A DNA stretch of 57,211 bases from Phycicoccus sp. (lineage in GTDB: Bacteria > Actinomycetota > Actinomycetes > Actinomycetales > Dermatophilaceae). The DNA is taken from NCBI GenBank assembly GCA_017993715.1, contig JAGOME010000020.1, positions 1-57,211 on the forward strand, given 5' to 3'. Of the stretch, positions 8,891 through 18,012 are shown piece after piece; the first letter of the stretch is position 1; each line of letters starts with the position of its first letter. The position numbers and the translations under genes were made by a program. The notes beneath the pieces were generated by a model that did no database searches, was not told the origin of the DNA, and was given only the letters and a program-made list of their open reading frames with translations.

Positions 8891-10746
8891 GCGACCACCG
8901 CGACCACGCCGAGGACGAGGAGAGCGCCAATGACCATGGCGTAGCCGCTGACGGGGCGGCCGGTGCGGTGGGCGCGATCGCCCACCCGACCGGCGAGGGT
9001 CGCCGCGACGGCCGAGCCCTGCACGTAGCCGTCGATGACCTCGCGGTCGAGATAGGCAGCAACGCGTCCGGCCTTGACGACGGGTGCGGCAAGCGACTGG
9101 TAAGCCGCGTCGAAACCGAACCCGTTGTCGTAGCGCGCCATCCGAGGACCCAGGAGGCGGACGGCCGGGTCGGAGTCACCGCTGGTGACGATCGCCCCGA
9201 CAACACCCACGGCGATGAGCAGGAGGGTGATCAGGGCCCAGACCCACGAGGCCTCGGTGAGCTCGAAGACGTCACTGAGCAGGACCAGTCCCCCGAAGAC
9301 CGAGAGGACGGCCAAGGCGGTGACCACGTGGCGCACACCCGAGGTCGCCGGGCGCCCGGTGCCAGCCGGCTCGGCGAGCACGTCGTCGAGCGGCGCGGTC
9401 ACGATGAGGTAGAGGCGAGTGCTGTAGGCGGCGGTGACGACGACGGTCAGGAAGAGTCCGCACAAGACAATCAGCCCGGGGCCGAACTCGGTCACCGCAT
9501 CCTCGTAGGCGGTCGCGAGGACGTGCTCTTTGGACAGGCCCCCGACGAACAGCGGCACACCTGCGAGCGAGACCAGGCCGAAGATCGTGGCCCAGACCAA
9601 CGCGCCGGACGCGTAGTGGAAGACGCCACGCAAGGCTCGCGCCGACGTGCCCCCGGCGATGATGGCCAGCCACCCGAGGCTGAGGAACAGCAGGGCCTTG
9701 AAGATGGCGTGCGCCCACAGGTGGAACAGGCCCGCGTCGGGCCCGACATCGGCCGGGGCCGTGGCGATGGCGCCGAGCATGATGGCGACCTGGGAGACGG
9801 TGGACCAGGCCAACAGACGCTTGAGATCGCTCTGCCCGAAGGCCAGCACCGCGGCGAAGACCATAGTGACGGCCGAGACGATGCCCAGGAGCCAGCGGGC
9901 GGGGGTATCGGTCGCCAGGATCGGGAACACGTGGGCGAGGACCACCGTGCCGGCGGCGACCATCGTCGCTGCGTGGATGAGGGCCGAGGCTGGTGTCGGG
10001 CCCTCCATCGCGTCGGGGAGCCAGTCCTGGAAGGGGACTGCGGCTGACTTGCCGAGGACGCCGATGATGAGCAGCACCACCAGCACCGAGCGGACCCCGC
10101 CGTCGGCCAGGGGCACGCACTGGTCCTCAAAGCAGGTCCGTGCGGGGTCGGTCCAGTAGGCGACGACGGCCAGGGTGTTGGTCGTCCCGGCACCAATCGC
10201 CAGCCCGATCGTGCCGAGCACGAAGCCGATATCGGCGACCCGCGTGACGAGGAAGGCCTTAACGGCCGCCCGTCGCGGCGCCGCGCGGCGCGACCAGAAG
10301 CCGATGAGCAGATACGAGCACCACCCCATCACCTCCCACCCGATGAGGGTGAGAATGAGGTCGCCGGAGTGGACGACGAGAAGCATCGCGGCGCTAAAGA
10401 GCGACACGGTCGACGCGAACATCGGATAGCGGTCGTCGTCGAGGAGGTACCAGGCGGCATACACCTGCACGGCGAAGGTCACGGCGGTGACGACGAACGC
10501 GATGGCGGCCAAGGGACGGCTCGTCCCCAAGTCGAGCGGCACGGCAAATCCGGGCACGACGGGCACCGGCCAGGGCACGTCGATGACTTCGGGGACCTTG
10601 GTCCGGACCATGCCGCCTATGGCCAGGATGACGACGAAGGCCGACGACGCATAGGCGACCGATCGGGCAAGGCGCGGGGCGCGCTGAGCTGCGAGCCCGG
10701 CGAGGGCGCCGAGGAGGAGGACCACGATGAGGAGGACTGCAGTCAT
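8881..10746 (-). CDS. nuoL: NADH-quinone oxidoreductase subunit L
   Basis: 621 aa, the largest membrane subunit (ND5 family). The motifs SAAVPFQDWLPDAMEGPTP and HAATMVAAG of the proton-channel helices are visible, and the C-terminus carries the extra helices typical of NuoL. The ATG overlaps the nuoK stop. It pumps protons through the distal membrane arm. Confidence 0.96.
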   Translation of the reverse strand: MTAVLLIVVLLLGALAGLAAQRAPRLARSVAYASSAFVVILAIGGMVRTKVPEVIDVPWPVPVVPGFAVPLDLGTSRPLAAIAFVVTAVTFAVQVYAAWYLLDDDRYPMFASTVSLFSAAMLLVVHSGDLILTLIGWEVMGWCSYLLIGFWSRRAAPRRAAVKAFLVTRVADIGFVLGTIGLAIGAGTTNTLAVVAYWTDPARTCFEDQCVPLADGGVRSVLVVLLIIGVLGKSAAVPFQDWLPDAMEGPTPASALIHAATMVAAGTVVLAHVFPILATDTPARWLLGIVSAVTMVFAAVLAFGQSDLKRLLAWSTVSQVAIMLGAIATAPADVGPDAGLFHLWAHAIFKALLFLSLGWLAIIAGGTSARALRGVFHYASGALVWATIFGLVSLAGVPLFVGGLSKEHVLATAYEDAVTEFGPGLIVLCGLFLTVVVTAAYSTRLYLIVTAPLDDVLAEPAGTGRPATSGVRHVVTALAVLSVFGGLVLLSDVFELTEASWVWALITLLLIAVGVVGAIVTSGDSDPAVRLLGPRMARYDNGFGFDAAYQSLAAPVVKAGRVAAYLDREVIDGYVQGSAVAATLAGRVGDRAHRTGRPVSGYAMVIGALLVLGVVAVVAWR

Positions 10747-11045
10747 GCCTCACTCCCCTCATCGAGGTCAATGCGCCCGCGTTGGCGATAGACGGCGACC
10801 ACCACCGCAAGGGCCACGACCACTTCGGCCGCGGCAATCGTGATGACGAAGAGCGGCAACACCGAACTGGCAGGCCACGAGTAGAGGGTGTACGGGCCTG
10901 CGGCGACGAGCAGGATCAAGGCTCCAGAGAGGATGAGCTCGACGCCGATCAACAGAAGAATAGCGTTGCGGCGCACCAGGATCCCGGCGACGCCCAGACC
11001 GACGAGGATGCTGGCCAGGAGAAACGGGGCCAGGGGATGGATCAA
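10743..11045 (-). CDS. nuoK: NADH-quinone oxidoreductase subunit K (TTG start)
   Basis: 100 aa, the standard NuoK length, with three transmembrane helices. The conserved glutamates of the ND4L proton path are present in LIGVELILSG and in the following helix (AAAEVVVALA). No ATG is suitable. The best start is TTG at 11045-11043, whose last two bases overlap the nuoJ stop (TTGA), matching the overlap style of the cluster. The stop overlaps the nuoL ATG. Confidence 0.9.
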   Translation of the reverse strand: MIHPLAPFLLASILVGLGVAGILVRRNAILLLIGVELILSGALILLVAAGPYTLYSWPASSVLPLFVITIAAAEVVVALAVVVAVYRQRGRIDLDEGSEA

Positions 11046-11545
11046 GAGCGCCGCACCCCCCGAGCTACAGCGAGGCCGCCGACCAACGCCGCGAGCAACA
11101 GCACCGAGAGCGCCTCGAACGGCCACACCCAGGTCCCGAACAGGTCGGCAGCCATGGCCGAGCTGTCGACCTCCACCCGATCGACCGGCGCGGTGCCGGC
11201 CAGGGGCGCCAGCACGGCAAGGAGCAGCGCCGTGGTGGCCAGACCAGCGGCATAGGACCCGAGGTGACGCCAGACCCCGACCCGGTGCGCCTGGTCCGGA
11301 CCGATCGGGGCGCGGGTCAGCATGAGCGCGAACAACACGAGCACGACGACGGCGCCGACGTACACGACGACCAGGATCAGGCCCACCAGTTCCGCGCCCA
11401 GGACGATCAGGGAGCCGGCCACACCCAGCAGCGCGACGACCAGCCACAGGGCAGCGTGCACGACCCGGCGCGAGGTGATAGCCAGGAGCCCGCCGACAAC
11501 GGCGAGCACCCCGGTCGCCAGGAAGGCGATGTCGGCGTTGGTCAC
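11042..11545 (-). CDS. nuoJ: NADH-quinone oxidoreductase subunit J (GTG start)
   Basis: 167 aa with five hydrophobic helices (ND6 family). The signature [17 protein letters not shown], which contains the pi-bulge helix of complex I, is clear. The chosen GTG start (11545-11543) overlaps the nuoI stop (GTGA). It couples quinone reduction to proton movement in the membrane arm. Confidence 0.92.
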   Translation of the reverse strand: MTNADIAFLATGVLAVVGGLLAITSRRVVHAALWLVVALLGVAGSLIVLGAELVGLILVVVYVGAVVVLVLFALMLTRAPIGPDQAHRVGVWRHLGSYAAGLATTALLLAVLAPLAGTAPVDRVEVDSSAMAADLFGTWVWPFEALSVLLLAALVGGLAVARGVRRS

Positions 11546-12150
11546 GCGGGATCCTCCGGCAATACCGCAGCGGCATTCCGGGCGGCGGCATTCGGGGCGG
11601 CCGTGCGCGGCGTCCGGGAGGCGGGGGCGGCGCGTTCGGGCTTGGCGGCGGCCACGACCTCGGCGGGCTCGGCGGCGTGCGGATCGAGCGCCGGCGGCGC
11701 CGGCACGTCGGCCATCCAGCCGCCGAGTCGATCCTTCTCGTGGAGCAGGTCGCGCAGGTCGACCTCGGCGTACTCGAACTGCGGGCTCCAGAACAGCGCG
11801 TCGAAGGGGCAGACCTCGATGCAGATGCCGCAGTACATGCACAGCGAGAAGTCGATCGCGAACCGGTCGAGGACATTGCGTTGCCGATCCCGCCCGCCAG
11901 GTGTCGTCGCGGGGATGGTCTCTTTGTGCGAGTCGATGTAGATGCACCAGTCGGGGCATTCCCGGGCGCACAGCATGCACGAGGTGCAGTTCTCCTCGAG
12001 CAAGGCGATGACACCGCGGCTGCGCGGGGGCAACTGGGGGCGGGCGTCGGGGTATTCGTGGGTGTGCGTGGGACGCACGAGGGACTTGGCCGTTGTCGCC
12101 AAGCCCTTGACCAGGCCCGGGATGACCCCGTTGTGTCCGCGTGTCGTCAT
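11542..12150 (-). CDS. nuoI: NADH-quinone oxidoreductase subunit I (2x[4Fe-4S])
   Basis: 202 aa starting at MTTRGHNG, which overlaps the nuoH stop (ATGA). Two ferredoxin motifs, [12 protein letters not shown] and [12 protein letters not shown], bind the N6a and N6b clusters that pass electrons towards quinone. The C-terminus has an Ala/Pro-rich tail of about 50 residues containing two GAATGCCG words only 7 bases apart (11571 and 11586) that encode Asn-Ala pairs. Confidence 0.95.
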   Translation of the reverse strand: MTTRGHNGVIPGLVKGLATTAKSLVRPTHTHEYPDARPQLPPRSRGVIALLEENCTSCMLCARECPDWCIYIDSHKETIPATTPGGRDRQRNVLDRFAIDFSLCMYCGICIEVCPFDALFWSPQFEYAEVDLRDLLHEKDRLGGWMADVPAPPALDPHAAEPAEVVAAAKPERAAPASRTPRTAAPNAAARNAAAVLPEDPA

Positions 12151-13115
12151 GACACCACGACCTGAATGCCGGTGAACACCAGTTGGAGGAGGGAGACCGG
12201 GACCAGCCACAGCCAGGCCAGCCGCTGCAACTGGTCCTCACGCACCCGCGGCCAGGCCACCCGCACCCAGATGACGAGCAGGGCGATCGCGAAGCCCTTG
12301 AGGAGGGTCCACAGCCATCCCAGGTGCTCGGCCCAGGGCCCGTGCCACCCCCCGAGCCAGAGCACGCAGAACAGCAGCGACAGCACGACGATCCCGGCGT
12401 ACTCAGCGAGGAGGAAGAAGGCGAAGCGCAGTCCGGTGTATTCGGTCCAGGGACCCATGACGAGCTCGGCGTCGGCGACCGGCATGTCAAAGGGCGGTCG
12501 CGTCAGCTCGGCGATCCCGGCGAGGAGGAACACGATGGCGCCGGGGGCCTGCCAGAGCAGCCACGAGGGCTCCCAGCGCTGGGTGATCGTCGCGATCGAC
12601 AGGGAGCCCGCGGCCAGGGCGACCGAGGCGGTCGTCAGCACGATGGGCAGCTCATAGGACAGCAGCTGGGCGGCCGCGCGCAGCCCGCCGAGGAGCGCGT
12701 ACTTGTTGGCGCTCGCCCACGCGGCGACGAGCATGCCGAGGGCGCCGACCGACGTGGCGGCCAGCCAGAGCAGGAGACTGCCGGGGACGTCGACGGCGAC
12801 GACTCCCGGGTGGACGGGGAGGACAGAGAGGGCGACGAGGTAGGGAATGAGCGCGATGGCGGGGGCCAGGCGGAAGAGCCGCTTGTCGGCGGCCGCCGGG
12901 ACGATGTCTTCCTTCTGGACGAACTTGACCCCGTCGGCCACGAGTTGAGCCCACCCGTGGAAGCCTCCGGCATACATCGGCCCCAGCCGGCCCTGCATGT
13001 GGGCCATCACCTTGTGCTCGGTCTGGCCGACGAGCAGGGGCAGGACGAGGAATGCCGCCAGCACCGCCGCCGCCCGCAGCACCAGTTCGAGGATCTGCGC
13101 CGAGGTGACCGTCAT
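12147..13115 (-). CDS. nuoH: NADH-quinone oxidoreductase subunit H
   Basis: 322 aa, eight predicted helices (ND1 family). The quinone-chamber signatures [34 protein letters not shown] and the acidic loop [16 protein letters not shown] are present. In this last motif the usual second Glu of the family (PFDLPEAE) is replaced: VADAE is read. The start ATG follows a G-rich ribosome site. It overlaps (ATGA) the end of a short upstream frame that may be a nuoG remnant. It is the first intact nuo gene here; nuoA-G are not upstream. Confidence 0.93.
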   Translation of the reverse strand: MTVTSAQILELVLRAAAVLAAFLVLPLLVGQTEHKVMAHMQGRLGPMYAGGFHGWAQLVADGVKFVQKEDIVPAAADKRLFRLAPAIALIPYLVALSVLPVHPGVVAVDVPGSLLLWLAATSVGALGMLVAAWASANKYALLGGLRAAAQLLSYELPIVLTTASVALAAGSLSIATITQRWEPSWLLWQAPGAIVFLLAGIAELTRPPFDMPVADAELVMGPWTEYTGLRFAFFLLAEYAGIVVLSLLFCVLWLGGWHGPWAEHLGWLWTLLKGFAIALLVIWVRVAWPRVREDQLQRLAWLWLVPVSLLQLVFTGIQVVVS

Positions 13116-13413
13116 CGCCCCGCCCCCCAGGGGCCCGGGGCGGCATTCGCCTCGGACTCCGGCCGGGCCGGGAGACTCACCCGGGTCTGCACAACCACGG
13201 CGCCAGACTAGCGAGCCCGAGACCACGGGCCGCGCGGTTGCCCGCCAGAGCCCTGACGCCAGCCCCCCGTGTGGCCATCCGCGACCCCAGTGGATCGTCC
13301 CGCACCGCGGTTTCCTGACGGTCGACGGCGGCACCCATGACGCGGCGCGGGCTGCCGCTGACGTCCAGGTCGCGACGCCGAGATCCGACCCGAATGCCGC
13401 ACACGCGCGGCAT
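13112..13413 (-). pseudogene. Possible decayed nuoG tail
   Basis: Just upstream of nuoH a frame beginning SGAVVVQTRVSLP ends with a TGA overlapping the nuoH ATG, as a real upstream nuo gene would. GAVV followed by a short tail is how many NuoG proteins end. An in-frame TAG lies directly before it. Fragments such as AASWVPPST and ARGLGLAS, which look NuoG-like, occur in the other two frames. This would fit a frameshifted NuoG end, but the resemblance is short. The region might equally be non-coding with a coupled leader peptide. Confidence 0.25.
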
Positions 13414-13416
13414 TCG
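13391..13416 (-). terminator. Hairpin made of two inverted GAATGCCG words
   Basis: GAATGCCG at 13392-13399 and CGGCATTC at 13408-13415 form a 10-bp stem (arms CGAATGCCGC/GCGGCATTCG) with a 6-base loop. It lies 22 bp beyond the stop of the 59-aa gene and could terminate its transcript before nuoH. No T-run follows. Confidence 0.5.
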
Positions 13417-13438
13417 AGGTTGGTCGACTCCGGCGGCC

Positions 13439-13618
13439 CTAGGCCGCGTGAGCCATGTGGCGCCCGTGGGTGAAGAACCGGCTCAGCAACGGCGCGTCGG
13501 CCTCATGAGTGGCGCGATGGCGACCCACGTAGTTGCTGGGGCTGCGCAGACACACCGAGCTGGCGTGGCGACCGGCAGTCTTGGCGGCGGCCCGAGTGCC
13601 GCTGAGCAGTGCGAGCAT
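13439..13618 (-). CDS. Small basic protein of 59 aa, unknown function
   Basis: This short frame starts with ATG preceded by a strong GGAGGT ribosome site at a 5-base spacing, and ends in TAG before a hairpin. The product is basic and rich in Arg and His: MLALLSGTRAAAK, then SNYVGRHRATHEADAPLL, then FFTHGRHMAHAA. No domain is recognised and no transmembrane segment is seen. The ribosome site and downstream hairpin argue for a real gene. Because it sits where nuoA-G would be expected, it may mark the edge of a deletion or an insertion. Confidence 0.5.
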   Translation of the reverse strand: MLALLSGTRAAAKTAGRHASSVCLRSPSNYVGRHRATHEADAPLLSRFFTHGRHMAHAA

Positions 13619-13752
13619 GGCGTACCTCCACGGTGAACCGCCAGCAGGCCCCGGCGATTCACCTCAGTATCAGGAGGTACGGGTGTGATTCGTGGGACTT
13701 GTGCGGCGTGTCGTCCCGCCGCCCGCCAAGCGGGCTTGGCCCCTGATCCAGG

Positions 13753-14574
13753 TCAGCTTCGCTCGACGCGCGTCTTGTGGCCGACGGCGAACACCCGGCG
13801 GAATGGGAAAACGACGCCCGCCCCGGTCCGCGGGTAGGCCTCGGCGAGTGCCGCGGCATATGGGGTGACGAAGGCTGCGCGCGATGCCTCGTCGCCGAGC
13901 AGGTCGAGCACAGGCCGCAACCCGGTGCCACTGGTCCACGACAGGACAGGGTTGGGGTCGGTGCCGGCCGCATCGAGGATGTGCAGGTACGTGGTCTCCC
14001 ACGCGTCCACCACGCACCCGAGGCGGGAGAGGACGGTGAGGTAGGTGCGGGGCTCGGCGACCGCCGGGAGATCCAGGGCAGCGACGAGTTCACCAGCGCG
14101 AGAATGCTGTGCAGCCACCTCCCGCATGAGGCGGTGCGACGGCTCGTCGAAGTTGTTGGGGACCTGCAACGCGAACCACCCGCCGTCCGCCAGGGCCTCG
14201 ATCCACACGGGCAGCAGCGCCAGGTGCGACGGCAGCCACTGCAGGGTGGAGTTGGTCACGATGACGTCGGGTCGTTGACCCAGCGACGCGGGATCCCAGT
14301 CGCTGAGGTCCGACAAGACCCACTCGACCCGGCCCGCCGTATCGAGTGCTTGGGCGGTCTCGAGCATGGCCTCGGAGGAATCCACCCCCACGACCCGGGC
14401 GGCAGGCCACAGTGCGGCCAGGCTCAGCGTGGCCGGTCCATTGCCGCAACCAAGATCAACCACGAGGCCGGGGTCCTGCGCGCCGATCCGCCCGATCAGA
14501 TCGGCAAACGGGCGGGATCGCTCGTCCGAGAACTGGGCGTAGGTGGCGGGATCCCAGGACGGGCTGGCTGACAT
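13753..14574 (-). CDS. tam: Trans-aconitate 2-methyltransferase-like SAM methyltransferase
   Basis: 273 aa, class I methyltransferase. SAM-binding motif I is VVDLGCGNGPATLSLA (about residues 38-53), followed by the acidic residue in VVGVDSSEAML. The N-terminus WDPATYAQFSDERSRPFADL and the VTNSTLQWLPSH motif are characteristic of Tam. Tam methylates the aconitase inhibitor trans-aconitate using SAM in the cytoplasm. It is divergent from a MarR-type regulator, which may control it. Confidence 0.85.
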   Translation of the reverse strand: MSASPSWDPATYAQFSDERSRPFADLIGRIGAQDPGLVVDLGCGNGPATLSLAALWPAARVVGVDSSEAMLETAQALDTAGRVEWVLSDLSDWDPASLGQRPDVIVTNSTLQWLPSHLALLPVWIEALADGGWFALQVPNNFDEPSHRLMREVAAQHSRAGELVAALDLPAVAEPRTYLTVLSRLGCVVDAWETTYLHILDAAGTDPNPVLSWTSGTGLRPVLDLLGDEASRAAFVTPYAAALAEAYPRTGAGVVFPFRRVFAVGHKTRVERS

Positions 14575-14698
14575 GGCTTCTCCTCGCGGCCGCTGGGCCG
14601 TCGTCGGGGGCGGTATCGGACCTGGGTCCCCACGTTACCCAGCAGTTGCCTTGATATCGAGATTCTTGGTGGCAGATTCTGTCGACGTCAAGAAGTTT

Positions 14699-14713
14699 GA
14701 TGGCGATACCATC
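14699..14713. promoter_or_regulatory. Inverted repeat in the tam/marR divergent region
   Basis: GATGG-CGATA-CCATC lies 7-21 bp upstream of the marR ATG, inside the 145-bp tam/marR divergent spacer. MarR regulators commonly bind short palindromes overlapping their own promoters, so this is a candidate operator. A TTGACG box on the minus strand nearby (14683-14688) could be a -35 element for tam. Confidence 0.3.
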
Positions 14714-14719
14714 TGGGGC

Positions 14720-15211
14720 ATGCCCGCAGACGAGGTCGACCGGATCGTCTCGGCCTGGCGCCGGGAGCGACCCGACCTGGATGTCAGTCCCTTCGACGTG
14801 CTCTCACGCGTGACCCGCTTGGCCCGGCGGCTGGATCTGGCTCGTGGGGAGGCCTTCGCCCAGCACGACCTCGACGGGTGGGAGTTCGACGTGCTGGCCG
14901 CCTTGCGCCGCGCGGGCACCCCTTACGAGCTCTCCCCCAGTCAACTCGTCGCCGAGACCCTCGTGACGAGCGGGACCATGACCAACCGCGTCGATCGTCT
15001 CGTCTCTCGGGGGCTGGTCGAACGCCGACCCAGTCGGAGCGATCGGCGCGGCGTGCGGGTCCGGCTCACGGACGAAGGCCGAGACAAGGTGGATGCCGCT
15101 TTGACGGACCTGCTGGCCCAGGAGCGCGCCATCCTCGCCATCCTCCAGGATCCCGAACGCGGCGCTCTGGCTGCCCAGCTGCGCCGCCTCATCCGCCCGC
15201 TCGAGCCGTAG
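14720..15211 (+). CDS. MarR-family transcriptional regulator
   Basis: 163 aa starting at MPADEVDRIV. The winged helix spans about residues 50-120: the recognition-helix region LVTSGTMTNRVDRLVSRGLVER and the beta-wing SDRRGVRVRLTDEGR are typical MarR features, including the DxRxxxVxLT pattern. MarR proteins are dimeric repressors released by small ligands. The gene is divergent from tam and convergent with an ABC-F gene. The frame is open upstream to 14543, but the ATG at 14720 with a GGGG ribosome site is preferred. Confidence 0.88.
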   Translation: MPADEVDRIVSAWRRERPDLDVSPFDVLSRVTRLARRLDLARGEAFAQHDLDGWEFDVLAALRRAGTPYELSPSQLVAETLVTSGTMTNRVDRLVSRGLVERRPSRSDRRGVRVRLTDEGRDKVDAALTDLLAQERAILAILQDPERGALAAQLRRLIRPLEP

Positions 15212-15216
15212 CCGCC

Positions 15217-17034
15217 TCAGTCCAGCATTTCGGAGAGCTCGAGCCACCGCTCCTCCAGCGCAGCCATCTCCTCCTGCAGCGCGCTGGCTTCTTGGGTCAG
15301 ACGCCCGAGTCCCTCGTAGTCGTTCTGGTCGTGGTCGGCCATCCGGACATGTAGGGCATCGACGTCGCGGCCGAGTCGCTCCAGGCGCCGTTCGGCTGCG
15401 GTGAGCTCTTTCTGGGCGGCCCGTCTTTCGACCCCGGCCAAGACCGGGGGGCCGGCGTTGGCGGCATTCGGCGCTGTGCCGGAAGGGGAATGCCGTGCCA
15501 CGCCACCCGTGAGCGACGTCCCACGCGATTCGATGAGCGATCGCAGGCGCAGGTACTCATCCACCCCACCGGGCACATGCCGCAGGTGGCCCTCGAGGAC
15601 GGCATACTGCTGATCGGTGACGCGTTCAAGGAGGTATCGGTCGTGAGAGACCACGAGCAGCGTGCCCGGCCAGGAGTCCAGGAGGTCCTCCATCGCCGTG
15701 AGCATGTCGGTGTCGACGTCGTTGGTCGGCTCGTCGAGGATGAGGACATTGGGCTCGGCGAGCAGGACAAGGAGCAGCTGCAGGCGGCGCTTCTGCCCAC
15801 CGGAGAGGTCGCTGACCCGTGCCGAGAGGTGCTCGCGAGAGAAGCCGAGTCGTTCGAGGAGTTGGGCCGGGGTGAGGTCGCGGCCATCGATCGTGAATGT
15901 CGTCTGGGTGCGGGCCAGGACTTCGCGCACCCGGTCGCCAGCAATCTCGGGCAACTCGCCGAATTGCTGGTCCAAGATGGCGAGTCGGACAGTTTTGCCA
16001 CGCTTGACCCGGCCGCTGGTGGCGGCCAGGGACCCGGCAACGACATTGAGCAGGGTCGACTTGCCTGCCCCGTTGGCGCCGAGGATGCCGGTCCGCTCGC
16101 CGGGAGCGATGCGCCAGGTCACATTGCGCAGGATCTCCCTGTCCCCGAACGCAACCGACACGTCCTCGAGGTCGACCACGTCCTTGCCGAGGCGGGCCGT
16201 CGCGAGGCGCGCGAGCTCGACACGGTCACGGACCGGCGGCACATCCTCGATGAGCTGGTTGGCGGCGTCGATCCGGAACTTCGGCTTCGAGGTGCGAGCT
16301 GGCGCCCCGCGGCGCAGCCAGGCGAGCTCCTTGCGCATGAGGTTCTGACGCTTTGCCTCGATTGTGGCGGCCTGCCGGTCCCGCTCGACTCGCTGGAGCA
16401 CGTACGCGGCATACCCGCCTTCGAAGGGCTCGACGATCCGGTCGTGCACCTCCCAGGTCGACGTGACGACCTCATCGAGGAACCAGCGGTCGTGGGTGAT
16501 GACGAGCATTCCGCCCGCCCCGGCCGCCCAGCGCCTCTTGAGGTGCTCGGCGAGCCAGGCGATGCCTTCGACGTCGAGATGGTTGGTCGGCTCGTCCAGT
16601 CCGATGACGTCCCAGTCCTGCACGAGCAGCGCGGCGAGAGCAACGCGTCGCCGCTGCCCGCCGCTGAGGGTGCCGACGAGGGCAGCCGGGTCGAGGTCCG
16701 CCACGAGGCCGGCCATCACATCGCGAATGCGGGCGTCCCCGGCCCATTCATGGGTCGGGCGATCCCCGACGATCGCCGTCGCGACCGAGGCCTGCGAGTC
16801 CAGGTCGTCGCTCTGCTCGAGCAGCCCGACGCGCAGTCCACCACGCCAGGTGACCCGGCCAGAGTCGGGCTCGATTCGGCGCAGCAGCAGCCGCAGGAGC
16901 GTGGACTTGCCGTCGCCGTTGCGGCCAACGATGCCGATCCGGTCGCCCTCGTTCACGCCCAGCGAGACGGAGTCGAAAACAACCTTGGTCGGATACTCGA
17001 GATGTAGGGCCTCGGCCCCAAGGAGATGTGCCAT
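15217..17034 (-). CDS. ABC-F family ATPase (ribosome-associated, Uup-like)
   Basis: 605 aa with two ABC domains and no transmembrane helices. Domain 1 has Walker A GRNGDGKST, signature LSGGQRRRVALA and Walker B VIGLDEPTNHLD. Domain 2 has GANGAGKST, LSGGQKRRLQLL and VLILDEPTNDVD. A linker of about 85 residues separates them, and a C-terminal coiled coil (about residues 530-605) is rich in Glu, Arg and Leu, as in Uup. ABC-F proteins act on ribosomes (translation quality control or antibiotic protection). The segment before the coiled coil contains a facing pair of GAATGCCG words (15462, 15488). Confidence 0.92.
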   Translation of the reverse strand: MAHLLGAEALHLEYPTKVVFDSVSLGVNEGDRIGIVGRNGDGKSTLLRLLLRRIEPDSGRVTWRGGLRVGLLEQSDDLDSQASVATAIVGDRPTHEWAGDARIRDVMAGLVADLDPAALVGTLSGGQRRRVALAALLVQDWDVIGLDEPTNHLDVEGIAWLAEHLKRRWAAGAGGMLVITHDRWFLDEVVTSTWEVHDRIVEPFEGGYAAYVLQRVERDRQAATIEAKRQNLMRKELAWLRRGAPARTSKPKFRIDAANQLIEDVPPVRDRVELARLATARLGKDVVDLEDVSVAFGDREILRNVTWRIAPGERTGILGANGAGKSTLLNVVAGSLAATSGRVKRGKTVRLAILDQQFGELPEIAGDRVREVLARTQTTFTIDGRDLTPAQLLERLGFSREHLSARVSDLSGGQKRRLQLLLVLLAEPNVLILDEPTNDVDTDMLTAMEDLLDSWPGTLLVVSHDRYLLERVTDQQYAVLEGHLRHVPGGVDEYLRLRSLIESRGTSLTGGVARHSPSGTAPNAANAGPPVLAGVERRAAQKELTAAERRLERLGRDVDALHVRMADHDQNDYEGLGRLTQEASALQEEMAALEERWLELSEMLD

Positions 17035-17082
17035 CGGGCTCTAGGTTAGGGATTCGCGAGGGCAGTGCGAGACCGAGCGTGT

Positions 17083-17163
17083 GCAAAGTCGGCCACGGGT
17101 CCCACTCTCCGACCCCGATTGCCGCGTCGATGCGGAAAGTCGGCCACTCGTCCCCCTCTTCCT
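17083..17163. repeat. Two AGTCGG intergenic stem-loop repeats
   Basis: Two copies of the intergenic repeat family lie between the ABC-F start and the alpha/beta hydrolase stop: 17083-17111 (GCAAAGTCGGCCACGGG, ending ACTCTCCG) and 17133-17163 (CGGAAAGTCGGCCACTCG, ending CTCTTCC). Both keep the AAAGTCGGCCAC core seen at 2416 and 24785. No gene is seen in the gap. Confidence 0.7.
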
Positions 17164-17168
17164 GTGGC

Positions 17169-18005
17169 TCATGGGGCACTGCCCCTCAGCGACCCGCCGA
17201 GGAAGCCACGCAGCACCGCGATCCAGGCCTGCCCGGCATCGAGGTGCGCGTCATGCCCGGCGCCGACCAGGTCTGCTCGCTGCGTCTGCGGACGTCGGCG
17301 CACCATCTCGTCCATCTGCGCGGCACTGAACATGCCGTGTTCGCCGAATACGGCCAGGGTGGGGACCGAGATGCCCTCCCATTCGGCCCAGCGCGGCTCA
17401 GCGAGGCCAACCATCACCTGCTCCATGACGTCAGCGGCGAAGCGCGGGCGCAGGCCGTCGGGGGTGCGCTCGAGGTCGGCCACCCAGGCAGCCGCCAACG
17501 GTGAATCACCGAGGAAGTCCAGAGCGGCCATCTCGTCGCCGAACGGCACTGGCCACGACGCGAGATAGCGACCGAGCGCGTGGGCGTCCGCGGGGCTGGC
17601 GCCACCTGCGGGGTGGCCTTCGAGCAGGACGAGGCCTGCCACGAGATCGGGACGCTGCGCGGCCACGAGTAATGCCGTGTGGGCGCCCATGGATTGGCCC
17701 ACCAGTGTCAAGGCCTCCCCCGGCGCCACCCGGTTCGCCACGGCGGCGACGTCGTCGACGAAGGCCTGGCGCGACACGTCGCTCGGGTGGCGCGTGCTGC
17801 CGCCATGTCCCCGTTGATCCAGGAGAAACACCCGATGTCGATCGGTCAGCGCAGCGGCCGTTGGCAACAGCTCACGCGAACTCCCGGCCAATCCATGCAA
17901 GAGCAGCACCGGCGGCCCCTCGCCACCGGCGTCGGTCACCGCGAGATCGATCCCATCTCGGCGGACGCCCAGCGACCGGAACACGGTCGGGGGTACCGGC
18001 TCCAC
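17169..18005 (-). CDS. Alpha/beta-hydrolase
   Basis: 278 aa. The fold is clear from LLLHGLAGSSRELLP (oxyanion loop), the nucleophile elbow GQSMGAHTA (Ser about residue 106) and a C-terminal GAGHDAHLDAG that supplies the catalytic His. The substrate is unknown; length and motifs fit small-molecule esterases or lactonases. It lies 7 bp downstream of ispE on the same strand. Confidence 0.82.
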   Translation of the reverse strand: MEPVPPTVFRSLGVRRDGIDLAVTDAGGEGPPVLLLHGLAGSSRELLPTAAALTDRHRVFLLDQRGHGGSTRHPSDVSRQAFVDDVAAVANRVAPGEALTLVGQSMGAHTALLVAAQRPDLVAGLVLLEGHPAGGASPADAHALGRYLASWPVPFGDEMAALDFLGDSPLAAAWVADLERTPDGLRPRFAADVMEQVMVGLAEPRWAEWEGISVPTLAVFGEHGMFSAAQMDEMVRRRPQTQRADLVGAGHDAHLDAGQAWIAVLRGFLGGSLRGSAP

Positions 18006-18012
18006 CGCCGGA

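Noticed and set aside
13684-13760. Small plus-strand ORF after GGAGG at 13672
   Set aside because: It runs into the opposing tam gene; the ribosome-like motif is isolated and the predicted peptide has no features beyond a CAAC motif.
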